A program made the position numbers and the translations under genes. From the NCBI GenBank assembly GCA_963678705.1, contig OY783219.1, positions 1,364,001 to 1,428,000 of the forward strand: a stretch of 64,000 nucleotides of DNA. Direction: 5' to 3'. Positions 22,310 to 33,835 of this stretch are shown piece after piece. Position 1 is the stretch's first letter; each line of letters begins with the position of its first letter. This DNA comes from Panorpa germanica. Taxonomy: Eukaryota > Arthropoda > Insecta > Mecoptera > Panorpidae. Under the pieces are notes generated by a model. The model ran no database searches. It was not told the origin of the DNA and saw nothing but the letters and a program-made list of their open reading frames with translations.

Positions 22310-24250
22310 GACCGCCGACAAACCGACCGACAGAAGCAAAATTCCAGATGTCATAGACTTCTTTATTATGAAGGTTACGTCAAGAAAATACTTTAACGTC
22401 TCAACCTGTCTAGACCTCTCTTTTTCCTATCATTATGACAATGAGTAGCCAATTGTCAAAGAAGGAAAAGGCGGTTGTACTATGCAACAAAAGAACAAAC
22501 TGGGAATAATTTCGGGTATTGTTAGAAGACTCTCTCAACATCAAAATACCCTTAAATATAGAAGCTGATATTACGGAAGCTGTCGAAAATGTCAACACAT
22601 GCAAACACTTGGAATTTAACACTAATGTGTTAAACATATGACACAAAAGATTCTTGCTCTATGACGTTGAGTGAAAAAATTGTAGCCAAACGTAAAATAA
22701 GAAGGCTGTTTCAATTGACAATATTACCTGAGCACAAAAGAACTCTAAATAAAGCTACCAAGGAAATAAAAAAGTTGCAGGATAGTGAAAGAGAACAAAT
22801 CATGGAGAAATAATTAACAAAATTGACCAATTGAAACCATTGACTACTCACTCTAGAAAGATACAAAGAAGCTAATTAAAATTAAGCTAAGTAAAATTTT
22901 GAAAAAACTATCTGCCATAGTATACAAATACAAATACTTGACATAGCTATATAACACTATTATAGAAACTAGCCTCTACCCTCTTTAATGAAAGGTACCA
23001 CAAACTACCATGATTCCTAAGCCAAGAAAGATTCTGCATGATGTTACGTCCTACCGTCCGATAGGCCGCCTCCTGATTACCTCCGAAGTCCTCGAGAAAT
23101 TGCTCCTCTTGAGATTACACCAATTGTTCCAAGTGAAAAACCGATACCAGACCACTAGTTTGGTTTCTGGCAAAACCTCGCATAATCCGGATAATCCACA
23201 GTAGACTTGAGAACAAACAGTTTTATTCGGCAGCGTTCGCCACCTGACAAATTTTGGCATACCGGGCTTTTTTATAAAATCAAGAGACACCTACCGATAC
23301 ACTATTATACGATATTCAAATCATACCTTGAGGACAGACACTTCCTGGTAAAATACAACGACGCCCCAAGAAAGTGTACTTGGCCCACTTCTTTACCTAC
23401 TCCTACTAAGTAACACAGCTACGTTTGTAGACGATATTGCTGTATTAGCTGTTTGCCATGATCCTGTAATTGCTTCGCAAAACCTTGAGTTATATATAAC
23501 CGTAGTATAAAAATAAAAGACGAAGTGGCGCATCAGAGTCAACGAATCTAAATGCGAACATATAACATTTACGGTAAAGAAAGAAACATGTCCATCAGTG
23601 CCACTCTATAACAAAAGCATACCATAAGTGAATACTGTTAAATATCTAGGAATTCACTTAGATTGATTTTTAACTTGGCAGAAGCACATTTTCACAAAAC
23701 ATAAACAACTTGGGCTCAAGCTACAAAGAATGTACTTGCTAATAGAATATAAATCTAAATTATCTGTCGAATGTAAACTATTGCTGTATAAAACTATATT
23801 GAAACCTATATGGACTTATGGTATACAACTCTGCAGATCAATTGCAAACTCTAACATTGAGATTTTACAACGCTTCCAATCCAAGCTACGTACATGCTAC
23901 GTAGATATTCAGTAAGACCTACAAGCTTCCAGGGTCAAAAACTAAATTATAAAGTACAGCATCAAGTCATCCGACTGGATGACCACCCAAACACCCTTAC
24001 GGGGAACCGATTGAAAGCGAGAAGAGAGCGAATGTTAAAAAGTAAACTACCAACTGATTTAGTTGGCAACTAAAATATACTAAGTACCCAGCAGACCAAA
24101 ATATTCAAGTGTACATTCTCATGTCCACTTGGAAGGAATAAAATCTTATAAGGATACATTCCTTTCATGATGTTATTATGTTATGTGACTTACTAAATAT
24201 CCTAATAGATAGCTTGTAATTTTCTAGAATGTCAATAAAAAGAAATAATA
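22310..24250 (+). pseudogene. Jockey-type LINE, 5'-truncated and decayed
   Basis: Plus-strand pieces in order: end of the endonuclease (PTDRSKIPDVIDFFIMKVTS), a linker (LSEKIVAKRKIRRLFQLT), and reverse transcriptase (MIPKPRKILHDVTSYRPIGR, then KFWHTGLFYKIKRHLPIHYY, FADDIA-like FVDDIAVLAV, TVKYLGIHLD). The thumb/C-terminal part follows (LLYKTILKPIWTYGIQLC, SNIEILQRFQSK) and a 3' UTR ending AATAAAAA near 24240. Many stops and frameshifts make it inactive. It serves as the reference for the fragments at 178-5760 and 6475-6612. Confidence 0.85.
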
Positions 24251-24739
24251 AATATATTTACATTGTGGTTTTAAAAAATTTATTAATTTTTTAAAATTAC
24301 TACTAATAAATGTTAGTTTACCATTTGCAAACAAATAGTTATTTTTTAACTACTTGTTATACTTATTTAAGTATGTCAGAATCTCATGCAATACAATTGC
24401 ATGGAAATTTTATTAACATGTCTCTTTGTCAAATTCGAAACTGCCGGTAAAGAAATCATAGCACCTAAGTGTTGTATTATAACAACAATAAACCACCTGT
24501 GAAACAAAGCTAAGGGAATTAAAGTAGTGTACAAAACTTACTGGAGACCTTTGAAGACACAAATAAGCTTAATGTATATTTTGAATTATTTAATTTACCC
24601 GAACAAAATGAAACAAAGCAATTAAACAAAACGAAGTCGTATTAAGAAAAATGGCGAAATATTATAAATAGGAAGGGTAGGATGCGACCATATAAATTCT
24701 TCTTTACAGGGAGTAGCCGAAGAATAATAATCACACGTT

Positions 24740-25570
24740 TTTCACATATGCATTAATAGCATAAGTAGTACATTAATGCATCCTATAAAACTTGTTAGCA
24801 AACATACTGATTTTGACTATTTTCGCCAGCTTAAATCGGAACATATTTGCCTCAACATGCGACTCAAGGCACCTGAAGACTTAGAAGAAACTCTGGAAGA
24901 ACTCGTCAAAATAATTCAAATGGCAGCATGGAAATATACTCCTCAAATCAGGTACAACTCTATAAGTGACAAACTGCACCCGCTACACATTAGAGAAATG
25001 GGAAAAGAAAGAAGATGAATGGAAAATGATGCATAATCCAGCCGATAAAAATAGTTTTAATAGAGCTTCACAAAACCGTAAAAGGCTCATTCAAGTACAT
25101 AAGGATAAAACTCTCCAACAGTATCTTGAAGGACTTACACTGAATATACCGATTATTTATTGAAAAAAGCTACGAAACGGATGAAACAACCAAAGTAATC
25201 GCCAATTTGCAATGAGGATAGCAGCTGGGCCGCATTCAACGAAGTATGAGTCAAATGAAGAAAACGAAATCATGAGCTACTTGGATACTCTTCTACAAAC
25301 GTCGATTCCGGTAAAAACAAGAACTCTAAAGTAGAAATTCAAAAAGCTCTTAAATATGAACTGTATACAAAAAAATCCCCTGGTTATGATTTGATTACAT
25401 GTCTCATTTTTAAAGAACTGCCCCTAAGAGCAATAATATTAATAAAAATAATATTTAATGCAATACTGAGAATTTGACACTTTCCAAGACAATGGAAAAT
25501 CGCAGATATTATTTTAATTCAGAAACTAGGTAAGCCTCTTAATGAAGTTAAATCATAAACATCACACAGT
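24740..25570 (+). pseudogene. second Jockey-type LINE fragment
   Basis: 24776-25018 matches the endonuclease-RT linker (SKHTDFDYFRQLKSEHICLN, LEELVKIIQMAAW). 24980-25160 gives NSFNRASQNRKRLIQVHKDK. 25300-25560 gives the RT start (KKSPGYDLITCLIFKELP, FPRQWKIADIILIQKLGKP). It is broken by stops and ends abruptly near 25565. It is a different copy from that at 22310. Confidence 0.75.
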
Positions 25571-25639
25571 GGCAGCTAGTGCCTTGCTTCAATAGGAGTT
25601 ATATATGGGAATCCATCCGACTTAGTTGAGTGAGATGGA

Positions 25640-27835
25640 TGTGATTTGATGGCCAGGATTTAGGATAATCAGAAAAGATAGTGATGGTAGAGGAGGAGGT
25701 GTGACTCTGATAGTAAAGGCAGAGGTTTTCATAAGAGAGTTAAATTTAAAGAACAGAGACAGAATGGAATTTATAGAGGTAGAAGTGAAGTGGGGAAATA
25801 GAAACATAAATATTGTTTCAGTTTACATGCCACAAGATGCGGTAGTCTCTATAGCAAAGATAGAAAGCTTAGTGAATAAAGTTGCAGACCCAAAATTGAT
25901 TATAAGAGATTGGAATGCGCATTCAATAGCATGGGGCAGCCAAAGATATGATGTTAGAGGTGAGATGAAATTCTTAAAGCAATGGACAATGCAGGGTTAA
26001 TCCTGTTAAATGAAGGTGAGGGAACCAGAGTTGATCCGGGGACAGGGATGGTCTCGGTATTAGATTTATCATGGATGTCAATTGACTTAGTAGGGGAATG
26101 AGATGCAAGTTAAAGTAGGTATACAAAATAAAAGAATGGTTGCTTTCGGTAAAACTAGAGGCTAATCCCAATAAGACAGAATTATTAGGAATCGGTAAGG
26201 TAGAGGAAGAAGGGCTAAGCAATATTTTTTTTTTTAATACAAATTTACCGTACAATAAGTCAATTATGTACTTGGGATTTAGATTCAGTGCGAGAAATAA
26301 CGACAGAGACATCTATAGGGACTAAAGAGCTAAAAGAGAACCCGCAATTAACTCATTGAAGATGCTAACGGGAGGAAGATGGGGTGCCAATGTAGGCCTA
26401 ATGGTACAAATGCATTAGTTAGACCGCATTTGGAGTATTGGGCAGAGGTGCTATTGAGGTTAACAAAAAAGTGGCAAGAGGCGTTAGAAAGGCTACAAAC
26501 AAAGGCATTAAGAGTGGTGTTGAGAGTAATGTGTACCACAAACACACTATCAATCAATGTGGAAGCGGGAGTTGCACCACTCAGTTTAAAGTGGGAATTA
26601 AGTGTAAGAGCTTTGATGATAAAATCGTTGACAACAGAGTGTGCTTTAAGAAGAATGCTTATCGAACAATTCGAAAGAAATGATAGTAACAATAGCAGAA
26701 AAATGATATTATGTGAACATGAGGGAAATGGGAGGAAGAGTCAAAGCATAAGAAGTTAGTAATTTTGAATATTGCTAAGGGCAAAGTGTAATTTTTAGAT
26801 TGGGAAAGAGGTAGACTGCTGTAAAGGAGGTGAGGAAATAATAAATGGGATATTTAAAAGTAAGATGGATGACGTTTGGCCGGAGCACATTAGAGTATGC
26901 ACAGACGGTTCAAAGCTGGCAACGGGGTCCGGGGCACTAGTAGTGACGAAGTCTACTAAACAGATAATAACTTTACCAGCAGAAATTTCAATTGTTGATG
27001 CAGAGCAGGTAGCTGCAAAGAAGCTATTTCAATAATTGAGAACAACAGATGGTCAAAAAGTGTAATATGCAAAGATTCAAAAGCATTGGGGAAGAATGGT
27101 ATTATCAGAAAAGCGGGAAACATATTTTAGTAAGAAGAAATCTAAATAGAACAAAGATGAAAGGATTCGATGTACCATTAGTGTGGATTCCTGCTCACAA
27201 ATAAATCACAGGAAATGAAAAAGCAAACGACGCCGCACAACAAGCAGCTAGAACAGTAGCAAGTGAAGAAATCAATATGATGTGAACTTACTAGCAAAAA
27301 TAAAAAATTAAGTAAAAGAGATGTGGCGGGGTATGTGGGACAATTCAGACAAAGGAAGGAAATTTATCAATTTACAGTCTTCGTTGTGCGGACGTCGTTG
27401 GTGGTGGAAAGCTCAAGGTTCGGAAAGAGTGTTGCCACTTATCTCGAGACTAAGGGTGGCACATCTTAGAAGAGATCATTTGGTGCAAGAAGATACGTGT
27501 AATTATGGAGAAGGGGTAGCAGATCTAGAGTATTTAATCTTCCAATAACAGACGGATGCAGAAATAATTTATATAGAATTATGGTAGAAAATGAAATTGT
27601 GTTGCCAACGAGTATGCAGGAACTACTGAGATATTCGAGATGTCCGGTGTGCTTTTTGATAGACAGGATATGGAATATAGCGGGTTTAAAAGTTAAGGTG
27701 TAATAATAAATAAAATGTAGATATGTAAAATGTAAATAAAATGTATTAACAAAAGCGAAAAAGGACCATGGTCCTAGGAAGTCCAGTAAACTATTAATAA
27801 AAGAAGGTAACCTATTTCCTCGGCATGAGGATACA
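25640..27835 (+). pseudogene. I/R1-like LINE with RNase H, decayed
   Basis: Endonuclease motifs lie at 25680-26000 (GGGVTLIVKAE, NIVSVYMPQDAV, IIRDWNAHSIAWGS). RT palm is largely lost. The RT C-terminal part is at 26380-26700 (LVRPHLEYWAEVLLRLTKKW, EALERLQTKALRVVLRV). RNase H is at 26875-27240 (RVCTDGSKLATGSGALVV, DAEQVAAKKLF, VPLVWIPAHK). A short tail after 27280 includes GGTCCTAGGAAGTCCAG, which recurs near 36930. It is inactive. The order endonuclease, RT, RNase H is typical of I-like LINEs. Confidence 0.8.
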
Positions 27836-28029
27836 ACATAATTTAAATATAAATACCCTCTTTGAATTTCTTGTTTTAGCATACCATATTCTAAATGATA
27901 AATGTCAATATTTTTTTATATTTATTTACTTATTCGCCTTGACTTTCTTTCGTCATTAAATGTCAATATAAAAATAGTTTTGTTCCGGCAAAAATAACAT
28001 TTTCATTTCGTTGCAAATCGAATCGGAAG

Positions 28030-28152
28030 TTCTGGAGCTTATCATTTTAAAGAAGTTATAGATAAATGGTGTTAAATCGTTTATGAAGGCGCCTCTGTTC
28101 TTCAGGAGGAAATCGAACCGCAATTACTACTAATATTGGCCGGTCGGCACAG
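28030..28152 (+). other. possible 5' untranslated exon of receptor gene
   Basis: A relatively GC-rich stretch ends GGCACAG before a strong donor GTAAGAAG at 28153. Acceptors TTAG (28310) or CACAG (28315) then precede the inferred start codon at 28324. It would be a non-coding first exon. There is no direct proof; transcript data are required. Confidence 0.35.
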
Positions 28153-28323
28153 GTAAGAAGATAACGACCGTTTGATACGAACGTTGATGCAAAGAAAGTC
28201 AATCGCGATATTTTATTAAAACAGTTAGTAAAGTAGCAACTTACTGTAAACAGGCATTTAATTTATTAGGAGTTTTGACCTAATTTCCTGCGAAAATAAA
28301 ATTGTGTTAGCACAGTGTGCGAC

Positions 28324-28343
28324 ATGTTAAACTCCATTTTAAT
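28324..28343 (+). CDS. receptor gene exon 1 (start of signal peptide)
   Basis: ATG TTA AAC TCC ATT TTA AT with donor GTAAGT. Its trailing AT joins the G of exon 2 to give Met, and the join reads MLNSILMVVVVALCQGLMA, a convincing signal peptide. Phase and hydrophobicity support the choice over 3 kb of intron that holds a Harbinger element. Confidence 0.6.
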
Positions 28344-29056
28344 GTAAGTGTATTTAATATAACGAATTATTTCATTTCACAGACAGTGTATGACATTAGT
28401 TAAAATGTGGCTTTTCTTAATAAATGGTTCTACATTCTAGTAGTTCTTTGTGTTTTTTAGACAAAGCCTTATTAAGTTGAGAGGACCTATGCTAATATAT
28501 GTGGTGGGTCATTTCGTTATTTATACCTTACGTTTTTCCATTTAACTTTAAAGTTATCAGCCATTACTTTAATCATGCACAGACTGGTGTACTTTTAGAA
28601 ACATCAATTGCCATTGTTTTGATTATTTTCTTAATCATTCTTGTAGCTGGTTCCAAACGCATTATAGTCTAGTAAAATTAGTCGATACCAGGGCTGAAAA
28701 AAACATACATGAAAAAGAACATGCGTCGTTAAAAAAAACATACGACTTACACTCCGTATAATTTTATTCTTCCTACTCCGACCAAATAAAATACTAAGAC
28801 ATTTTGGGGTATTGGGGTGTATATAAGAACGAAATATATATGTAATATACCCGGAAAATACAGCCTTGTTATTTCAGGTTTATCTAACATCTATCTATAT
28901 TTATAACTTATTTTCACTGATTTTTGAGAAGTAAATCTACCATTTTGCGTATTACCATACTTATAAAACTTCTTTATGACATAATGTAAATAATTTTACG
29001 TACTTTACAACGCTCTCTGGCCTATTTTTCGTATTTAAGAAAAAGTCTAAGTCTTG

Positions 29057-29352
29057 CTCATTCAATGATAACTCTTACGAAAAAAATCATAAAGACAATT
29101 TTTGTAGAGAATTTTAAGATCTATAACTTTGGTTTGAAGTTTTTTTTGATAAAACTTACCGTTTTCGAGAAGATTCGAAAAAACCTCAAATTTTGACCTT
29201 TGACCCCGAATAACTTTTGAAGCACACATAGTATCGATGGGGATTTTTAAAACTTTATTTGTAATGGTAAACCTCAGCTCTCCACCAATATTTGGTTCTC
29301 CGGGAATTTTTGTTATTTGACCACTATTTTTATGTTTAAAATGACCGGATTA
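29057..29352. repeat. solo terminal repeat of the CXC-protein element
   Basis: It matches the right terminal repeat at 42720-43001 in the same orientation: GATGGGGATTTTTAAAACTT, CTCTCCACCAATATTTGG, CTCCGGGAATTTTTGTTATT, ending near ATGACCGG. No coding part is present, so it is a solo end or internal deletion product. It lies in intron 1 of the receptor gene. Confidence 0.75.
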
Positions 29353-29909
29353 TATATATTATAAATTTTATTTATTTTACATTTTATTTTCTCCAGTCTG
29401 AATTTATCTCAGGTTCAATACAGTTTAAATCTGCAATAGTCCAGTATAAATTTGGTCATTTTGGCCATTCTGAAGAGAGCTACATGCAATTTACACTTAG
29501 ACACTTTCATTTGAGTTCTGCACCATATCTTAAATCCCAGAAATGAATATTATATGTACTGATATAATTATTTTCTCATTTTCTTATTGTCTCAATATTA
29601 TGGTATTGAAGATACAAACAATTAAAAAAATAACTTAGGCAAAACTCTCTAAAATGTTAATAGAATATTTTTGCCTTGAAACATCCTTATACTACACATC
29701 TTGATTAATTATATTTAATTTGACCTTTTGCTTCCTTTGACCAGAAATTGCTCTCGACTCCGACTCCTCGATTCTAACTCCACAGCCCTGGTCGAAACTA
29801 TTCTGAAACCTCATACTAATTTATTTCAACAATTTCGTTTGCTTAATATTACAAACTATTTCTATAATATTCCATATATTATGATTTCCATAATATTTTA
29901 CATGGCTTA

Positions 29910-31417
29910 GGCCCGGTTGCTCATCTAACTATTCAACGTATAGATAGGTACCTAACTGTTCATAGATATCGTAATAGTTATCACCAGTTCCAATAAATCC
30001 GGTTGCTGCATATGAAAACAACAAAATGTTAACTATCGTTAGTTACCCGATGTGATTTAACATTTTTTTATGTATATTTTAATAGATCTGCCGCTCAAAA
30101 GATTGTGCTTCTATTAATTTTAGCATTATTGTGTGAGAGTTGTTATGTAAAGAAGTAGAATTTGCAATAATGTTAAAGGAACTACAAAAATATATCTAAT
30201 TATTCTTTAATTCATTAAAGTTTTCACCCATTTGAATTAAGTATATATATACCTAATAATATGATGTAATATAAAACAAAAATAAATATCAATGTTTATA
30301 TTATATTAAATTAATACATATGTTTGATTTGTAACAAGCAATAATTACATTAATATTATCTGAAATAAGATTCTATAACATAGACTCTAATTGTACTTTG
30401 TCCTGCTATTCGATGCGAGTAATCTTCTACGTTTTGTATTTCGTTATGAAGATTTGAATAAACAAATTCCTCATCTTCATGAATTGTAACATTGTGCAGC
30501 ACAGGAGATGCCACAATAATACTCATTGATGTTTTCAGTTGGTATCTAAGCTCCATTGAAAGTCATGGGAATCTTCTCCTCCAAATTCCAAAAGTGCGTT
30601 CAATTGAATTTCTTATTCTAATATGAGATTCGTTGTATTTTTCCTGTGCTTCTGTTTGCGGATTTAATAAATTAATAAATAATTTCTTAAAAGGTATACT
30701 GAATCTCCAAATAAATACTATGTCCAAAAGTGCCACCTTCTGCATTTAGATTCAGTAAAGATACGCCAAATATAGTTGCATCATAAGTGGATCCTGACCA
30801 ACGAGCATTAATGCTGATCATTTTTACGAAGGCGTTGCAGGCACATTGGATATTATATGAGAAAAACATTTTCACATTTCACCATTTTGATATGGGTACA
30901 GCCTATACATCCTATTACTCGGGGAAGCTAAACTTTTCAATAAATTCTACAGCTGCAGATTGAACTTCCTGAATTTTTATCATTGAATATCATTATTAAA
31001 TTTTTCAATTGGATTATTTCTATTCTTAATTACATTTTTGCGCATGGATACTTTTTTTTTGAACTGTATAATTTCCTCGTCAGATGAAAAGTCTAAAGAT
31101 GAATCACTCGAATCACTGAATACTTTTATATTATACATTTATTTATATTTGTTTAATTTTAAATAATTTTATTTAATCTTTTGAGGTTATTTTCAAAATA
31201 GCTTAAAATAATATTTTTGACACTAAAAAAAATATGGCTGACTTAACTAGACGATTCAATAGTTATAGGTCAGAATTCGTATATTTAGACTAAACATACT
31301 GTTTATCGTTGTGACGTCACTAACTATGTAAGCAGCAACCCGATTTAGTGCTATTGAATAGTTACCGGCTTAGTTATCGTACATCGGATAGGTAACTATG
31401 AAAGCAGCAACCGGGTC
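29910..31417 (-). mobile_element. PIF/Harbinger element
   Basis: The terminal inverted repeats are GGCCCGGTTGCT (29910) and AGCAACCGGGTC (ends 31417), flanked by the 3-bp target duplication TTA (29907-29909, 31418-31420), the hallmark of Harbinger. It encodes a decayed transposase on the minus strand. It lies in intron 1 of the receptor gene. Confidence 0.9.
30356..31140 (-). pseudogene. HARBI1-like transposase, decayed
   Basis: On the minus strand, about 31140 starts MYNIKVFSDSSDSS with an acidic run (DEEII) and RNNPIEKF. A large gap follows, then FFSYNIQCACNAFVKMISIN and ARWSGSTYDATIF from the DDE domain, then NPQTEAQEKYNESHIR, RNSIERTFGIWRRRFP and IIVASPVLHN. Order and motifs are those of HARBI1-type DDE_4 transposases. 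Missing middle, frame changes and a stop make it inactive. Confidence 0.85.
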
Positions 31418-31574
31418 TTAATTATTTTTGTTTCTTTGTTATTTTGTTTGTATTGATTCTTAATCAAACCAGAAAAACGAACAAAACCATTAGAAACAAT
31501 TATTATGAGATAGAAGAATGATCTCGGTTAATTTTACTCGGCTATAATACGTTTTGAATTCATACGTTTGTCAG

Positions 31575-31983
31575 GGTTGTAGTGGTTGCACTGTGCCAGG
31601 GACTAATGGCTAATTCATTCACTGATCTCAATATCACTTTCGTAAAAAGCCCGGACAATAAAGAAAATTATTGCGTGGCGTCAGGCAGCCCTAATGTGGA
31701 TTCGGCTCTGGCGTGGATTTCCAGTAACACTTACCAGGATTTTCAATATCTAGGTATGTCTAGAATAAGTTCAGACTGAATATGTATTCTAGAACTAGTC
31801 TAGACAATAAAAAGATAAAACTGTTTCTAGAACAAACTTCCAGTATTTTTCCACGCAATGACAATAAACTGAATTGCTCCTTCGATGAAACAACTTGCAC
31901 GTCACTATGGATTAGTAAGAAATGGACTCTAGAATGGAGTTATTACTATCCTTTCTTTCCGCGAACAGATGCAGCCTGGGAAG
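31575..31983 (+). CDS. receptor gene exons 2-3 (signal peptide end, N-terminal ectodomain)
   Basis: Exon 2 (31575-31753) encodes the signal-peptide core and a segment with an N-glycosylation site (NIT). Exon 3 (31831-31983) starts after TTTCTAG, giving EQTSSIFPRNDNKLNCSFDE and LEWSYYYPFFPRTDAAWEG. The WSYYYPFFP segment resembles WTWEYPFFP of exon 14, so this may be a divergent fibronectin-III-like unit. A MITE sits 38 bases after the exon 3 donor. Confidence 0.75.
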
Positions 31984-32021
31984 GTATCAAGAAACGAAAA
32001 TACATTTTGAGTTGCTCATTG

Positions 32022-32275
32022 CCCAGTAAACATTTTGGAGTCACTTTGACATCATATTGAAGATGCGTCATGATTTCTTTGTCATTAAAGAGTTCATTTA
32101 TAGTTCACTTTCTCACATTTTTTCATATAAAATGTCTACTCTATCGGCTACAAATGGCGAAATTATTCCACCTGTCGGAATACAAATGGAGATAAAGTTA
32201 ATGCGAACTATAATTAAAGTGAAATAGTGATAGAAACGTCACTAAATAGGGCACTTCACCAAATTGTTTACTTGG
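32022..32275. mobile_element. CCCAGTAAACA MITE, copy B
   Basis: About 254 bp, starting CCCAGTAAACATTTTGGAGT and ending with a damaged TTTACTTGG. It sits in the short intron between exons 3 and 4 of the receptor gene, 38 bases after a splice donor. Confidence 0.8.
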
Positions 32276-32381
32276 TGGTTTATTTTATGGTCGCAACATT
32301 TATGTACCGTTTACATTTTACAAATGTAGATGCGTTCACTTTATTTAACTTATTTTATTATCAAATGTTATATATTTTCAG

Positions 32382-32920
32382 ATTTTTCTGTAAACTATGG
32401 AAGTGATTTTAAATATGTCTATAAAAAGGTAAGCTAAATACAAAGCAGAAGTATTTTTTGGGGATGTCAATGAAAATCTATGGCGGTACACGCTTTGCTT
32501 TATGTCCGAACGAAAATTTTCCATGTTACACAGTATTATTCAACAACTTTAAAACTCGACACCATATAGAAATATTTAAATGTACTACTGGCGTATATTG
32601 GTACCCGTCACAAAACTGTCCATCACATATTGTGTCTAAGACGGACCAGGTACAGGATGCTCTTTCACATTCTATGCTTTATACATTTTCAATTTAAACA
32701 ATCGTGATACAATTACAGCCCATCTTCACAGAAGAAGTCTGGCGGCACTTCCTGGTGGCCTTCAACGGAACAGAGTTATCTGTGTACGGGAATCTGAATG
32801 CTGACCCCAATCACCATCACTATGAGAAGATTTTGTCTTTCAATGATGTTGATCCTATTAATGTTGCATATTTTGGATTAAAAGACGTCCACGGTACTTC
32901 TCGATGGAAATTGCACGATT
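32382..32920 (+). CDS. receptor gene exons 4-6 (lectin-like module)
   Basis: Exon 4 (32382-32428) gives DFSVNYGSDFKYVYKK. Exon 5 (32449 or 32452 to 32649) gives GGTRFALCPNENFPCYTVLF and VYWYPSQNCPSHIV. Exon 6 (32719-32920) gives EEVWRHFLVAFNGTELSVYG and VAYFGLKDVHGTSRWKLHD. The pattern, Asp-Phe-Lys-Tyr-Val start, Trp in the middle and GTSRWK end, resembles the Methyltransf_FA beta-sandwich of insect proteins; this is a tentative match. The intron between exons 4 and 5 would be only 20-23 bases. Confidence 0.65.
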
Positions 32921-32945
32921 GTAAGTACACAAGCAAAATGGATTT

Positions 32946-33199
32946 CCCAGTAAACATTTTAGAGTCACTTTGACATCATATTGAAGATGCGTCATGATTT
33001 TTTTGTCATAAAAGAGTTCATTTATAGTTCAGTTTCTCACATTTTTTCATATAAAATGTCTACTTTATCTGCTACAAATGGCGAAATTACTCAACCTGTC
33101 GGAATACAAATGAAGATAAAGTTGATGCGAACTATAATTGAAGTGAAATAGTGACAGAAACGTCACTAAATAGGGCACTTCACCAAATTGTTTACTGGG
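32946..33199. mobile_element. CCCAGTAAACA MITE, copy C
   Basis: About 254 bp, starting CCCAGTAAACATTTTAGAGT and ending TGTTTACTGGG, 25 bases after the exon 6 donor. It is close to copy B in sequence. The flanks are TT rather than TA, so the target preference is not settled. Confidence 0.8.
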
Positions 33200-33441
33200 T
33201 TGTGTATCAAAGATCATTTGTTCTAACTGATTTCCGATATTCTTTAAGATTAGACGTTTATATGCTATTTAGGCGCTATAATATATATATACTATTATCC
33301 TAAATAAATACTAAAATCCTATATATAAGTTACAAAATAGGTTCAACCTCCTACTATGTTAACAGTATTTATGGTGTCGTGGTCTCATATATGTGTACGA
33401 TACCTCCTTTGCCATAATTACCATTGCATAATTGCCATTAT

Positions 33442-33568
33442 CCCAGTAAAAATTTTGGAGTAAATTCTACTTAATTTCTATTACATATCATGAGTTTTTT
33501 GTCGGGAACGTGTTCGTTTTCTATTCAGTCGTTCATAGGAAAGGCCCTATTTATGAGCTACAGACATT
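33442..33568. mobile_element. CCCAGTAAA second MITE type, copy 1
   Basis: It starts CCCAGTAAAAATTTTGGAGT, then has a body (AAATTCTACTTAATTTC, GGAACGTGTTCGTTTTC) unlike copies A-C. It is nearly identical over 127 bases to 33709-33835. It shares only the terminal repeat with the A-C type. The right terminus is missing. Confidence 0.7.
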
Positions 33569-33574
33569 ACGCGT

Positions 33575-33698
33575 TCCCATGAAATTCAATGCAATGTTTC
33601 AGGAAAAAAAATGCGCGGAGCCGTTTTCAAGTTACCATACGAATCGCGCAAACATATACACAAATAAATTTGCACTTTTAACATTATAATATAGGATA
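33575..33698 (-). repeat. Helitron-like 5' end fragment, inverted
   Basis: On the minus strand it reads ATCCTATATTATAATGTTAA, AAGTGCAAATTTATTTG and GAAAACGGCTCC, matching the starts at 40268 and 62139. It lies between the two copies of the second MITE type. Confidence 0.6.
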
Positions 33699-33708
33699 TA
33701 GCAGTCTA

Positions 33709-33835
33709 CCCAGTAAACATTTTGGAGTAAATTCTACTTAATTTCTATTACATATCATGAGTTTTTTGTCTGGAACGTGTTCGTTTTCTATTCAGTCGTT
33801 CATAGGAAAGGCCCTATTTATGAGCTACAGACATT
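33709..33835. mobile_element. CCCAGTAAA second MITE type, copy 2
   Basis: Nearly identical to 33442-33568, with only a couple of base differences visible, so the duplication is young. It ends at ACATT, the same point as copy 1, and is followed by unrelated sequence. Confidence 0.7.
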
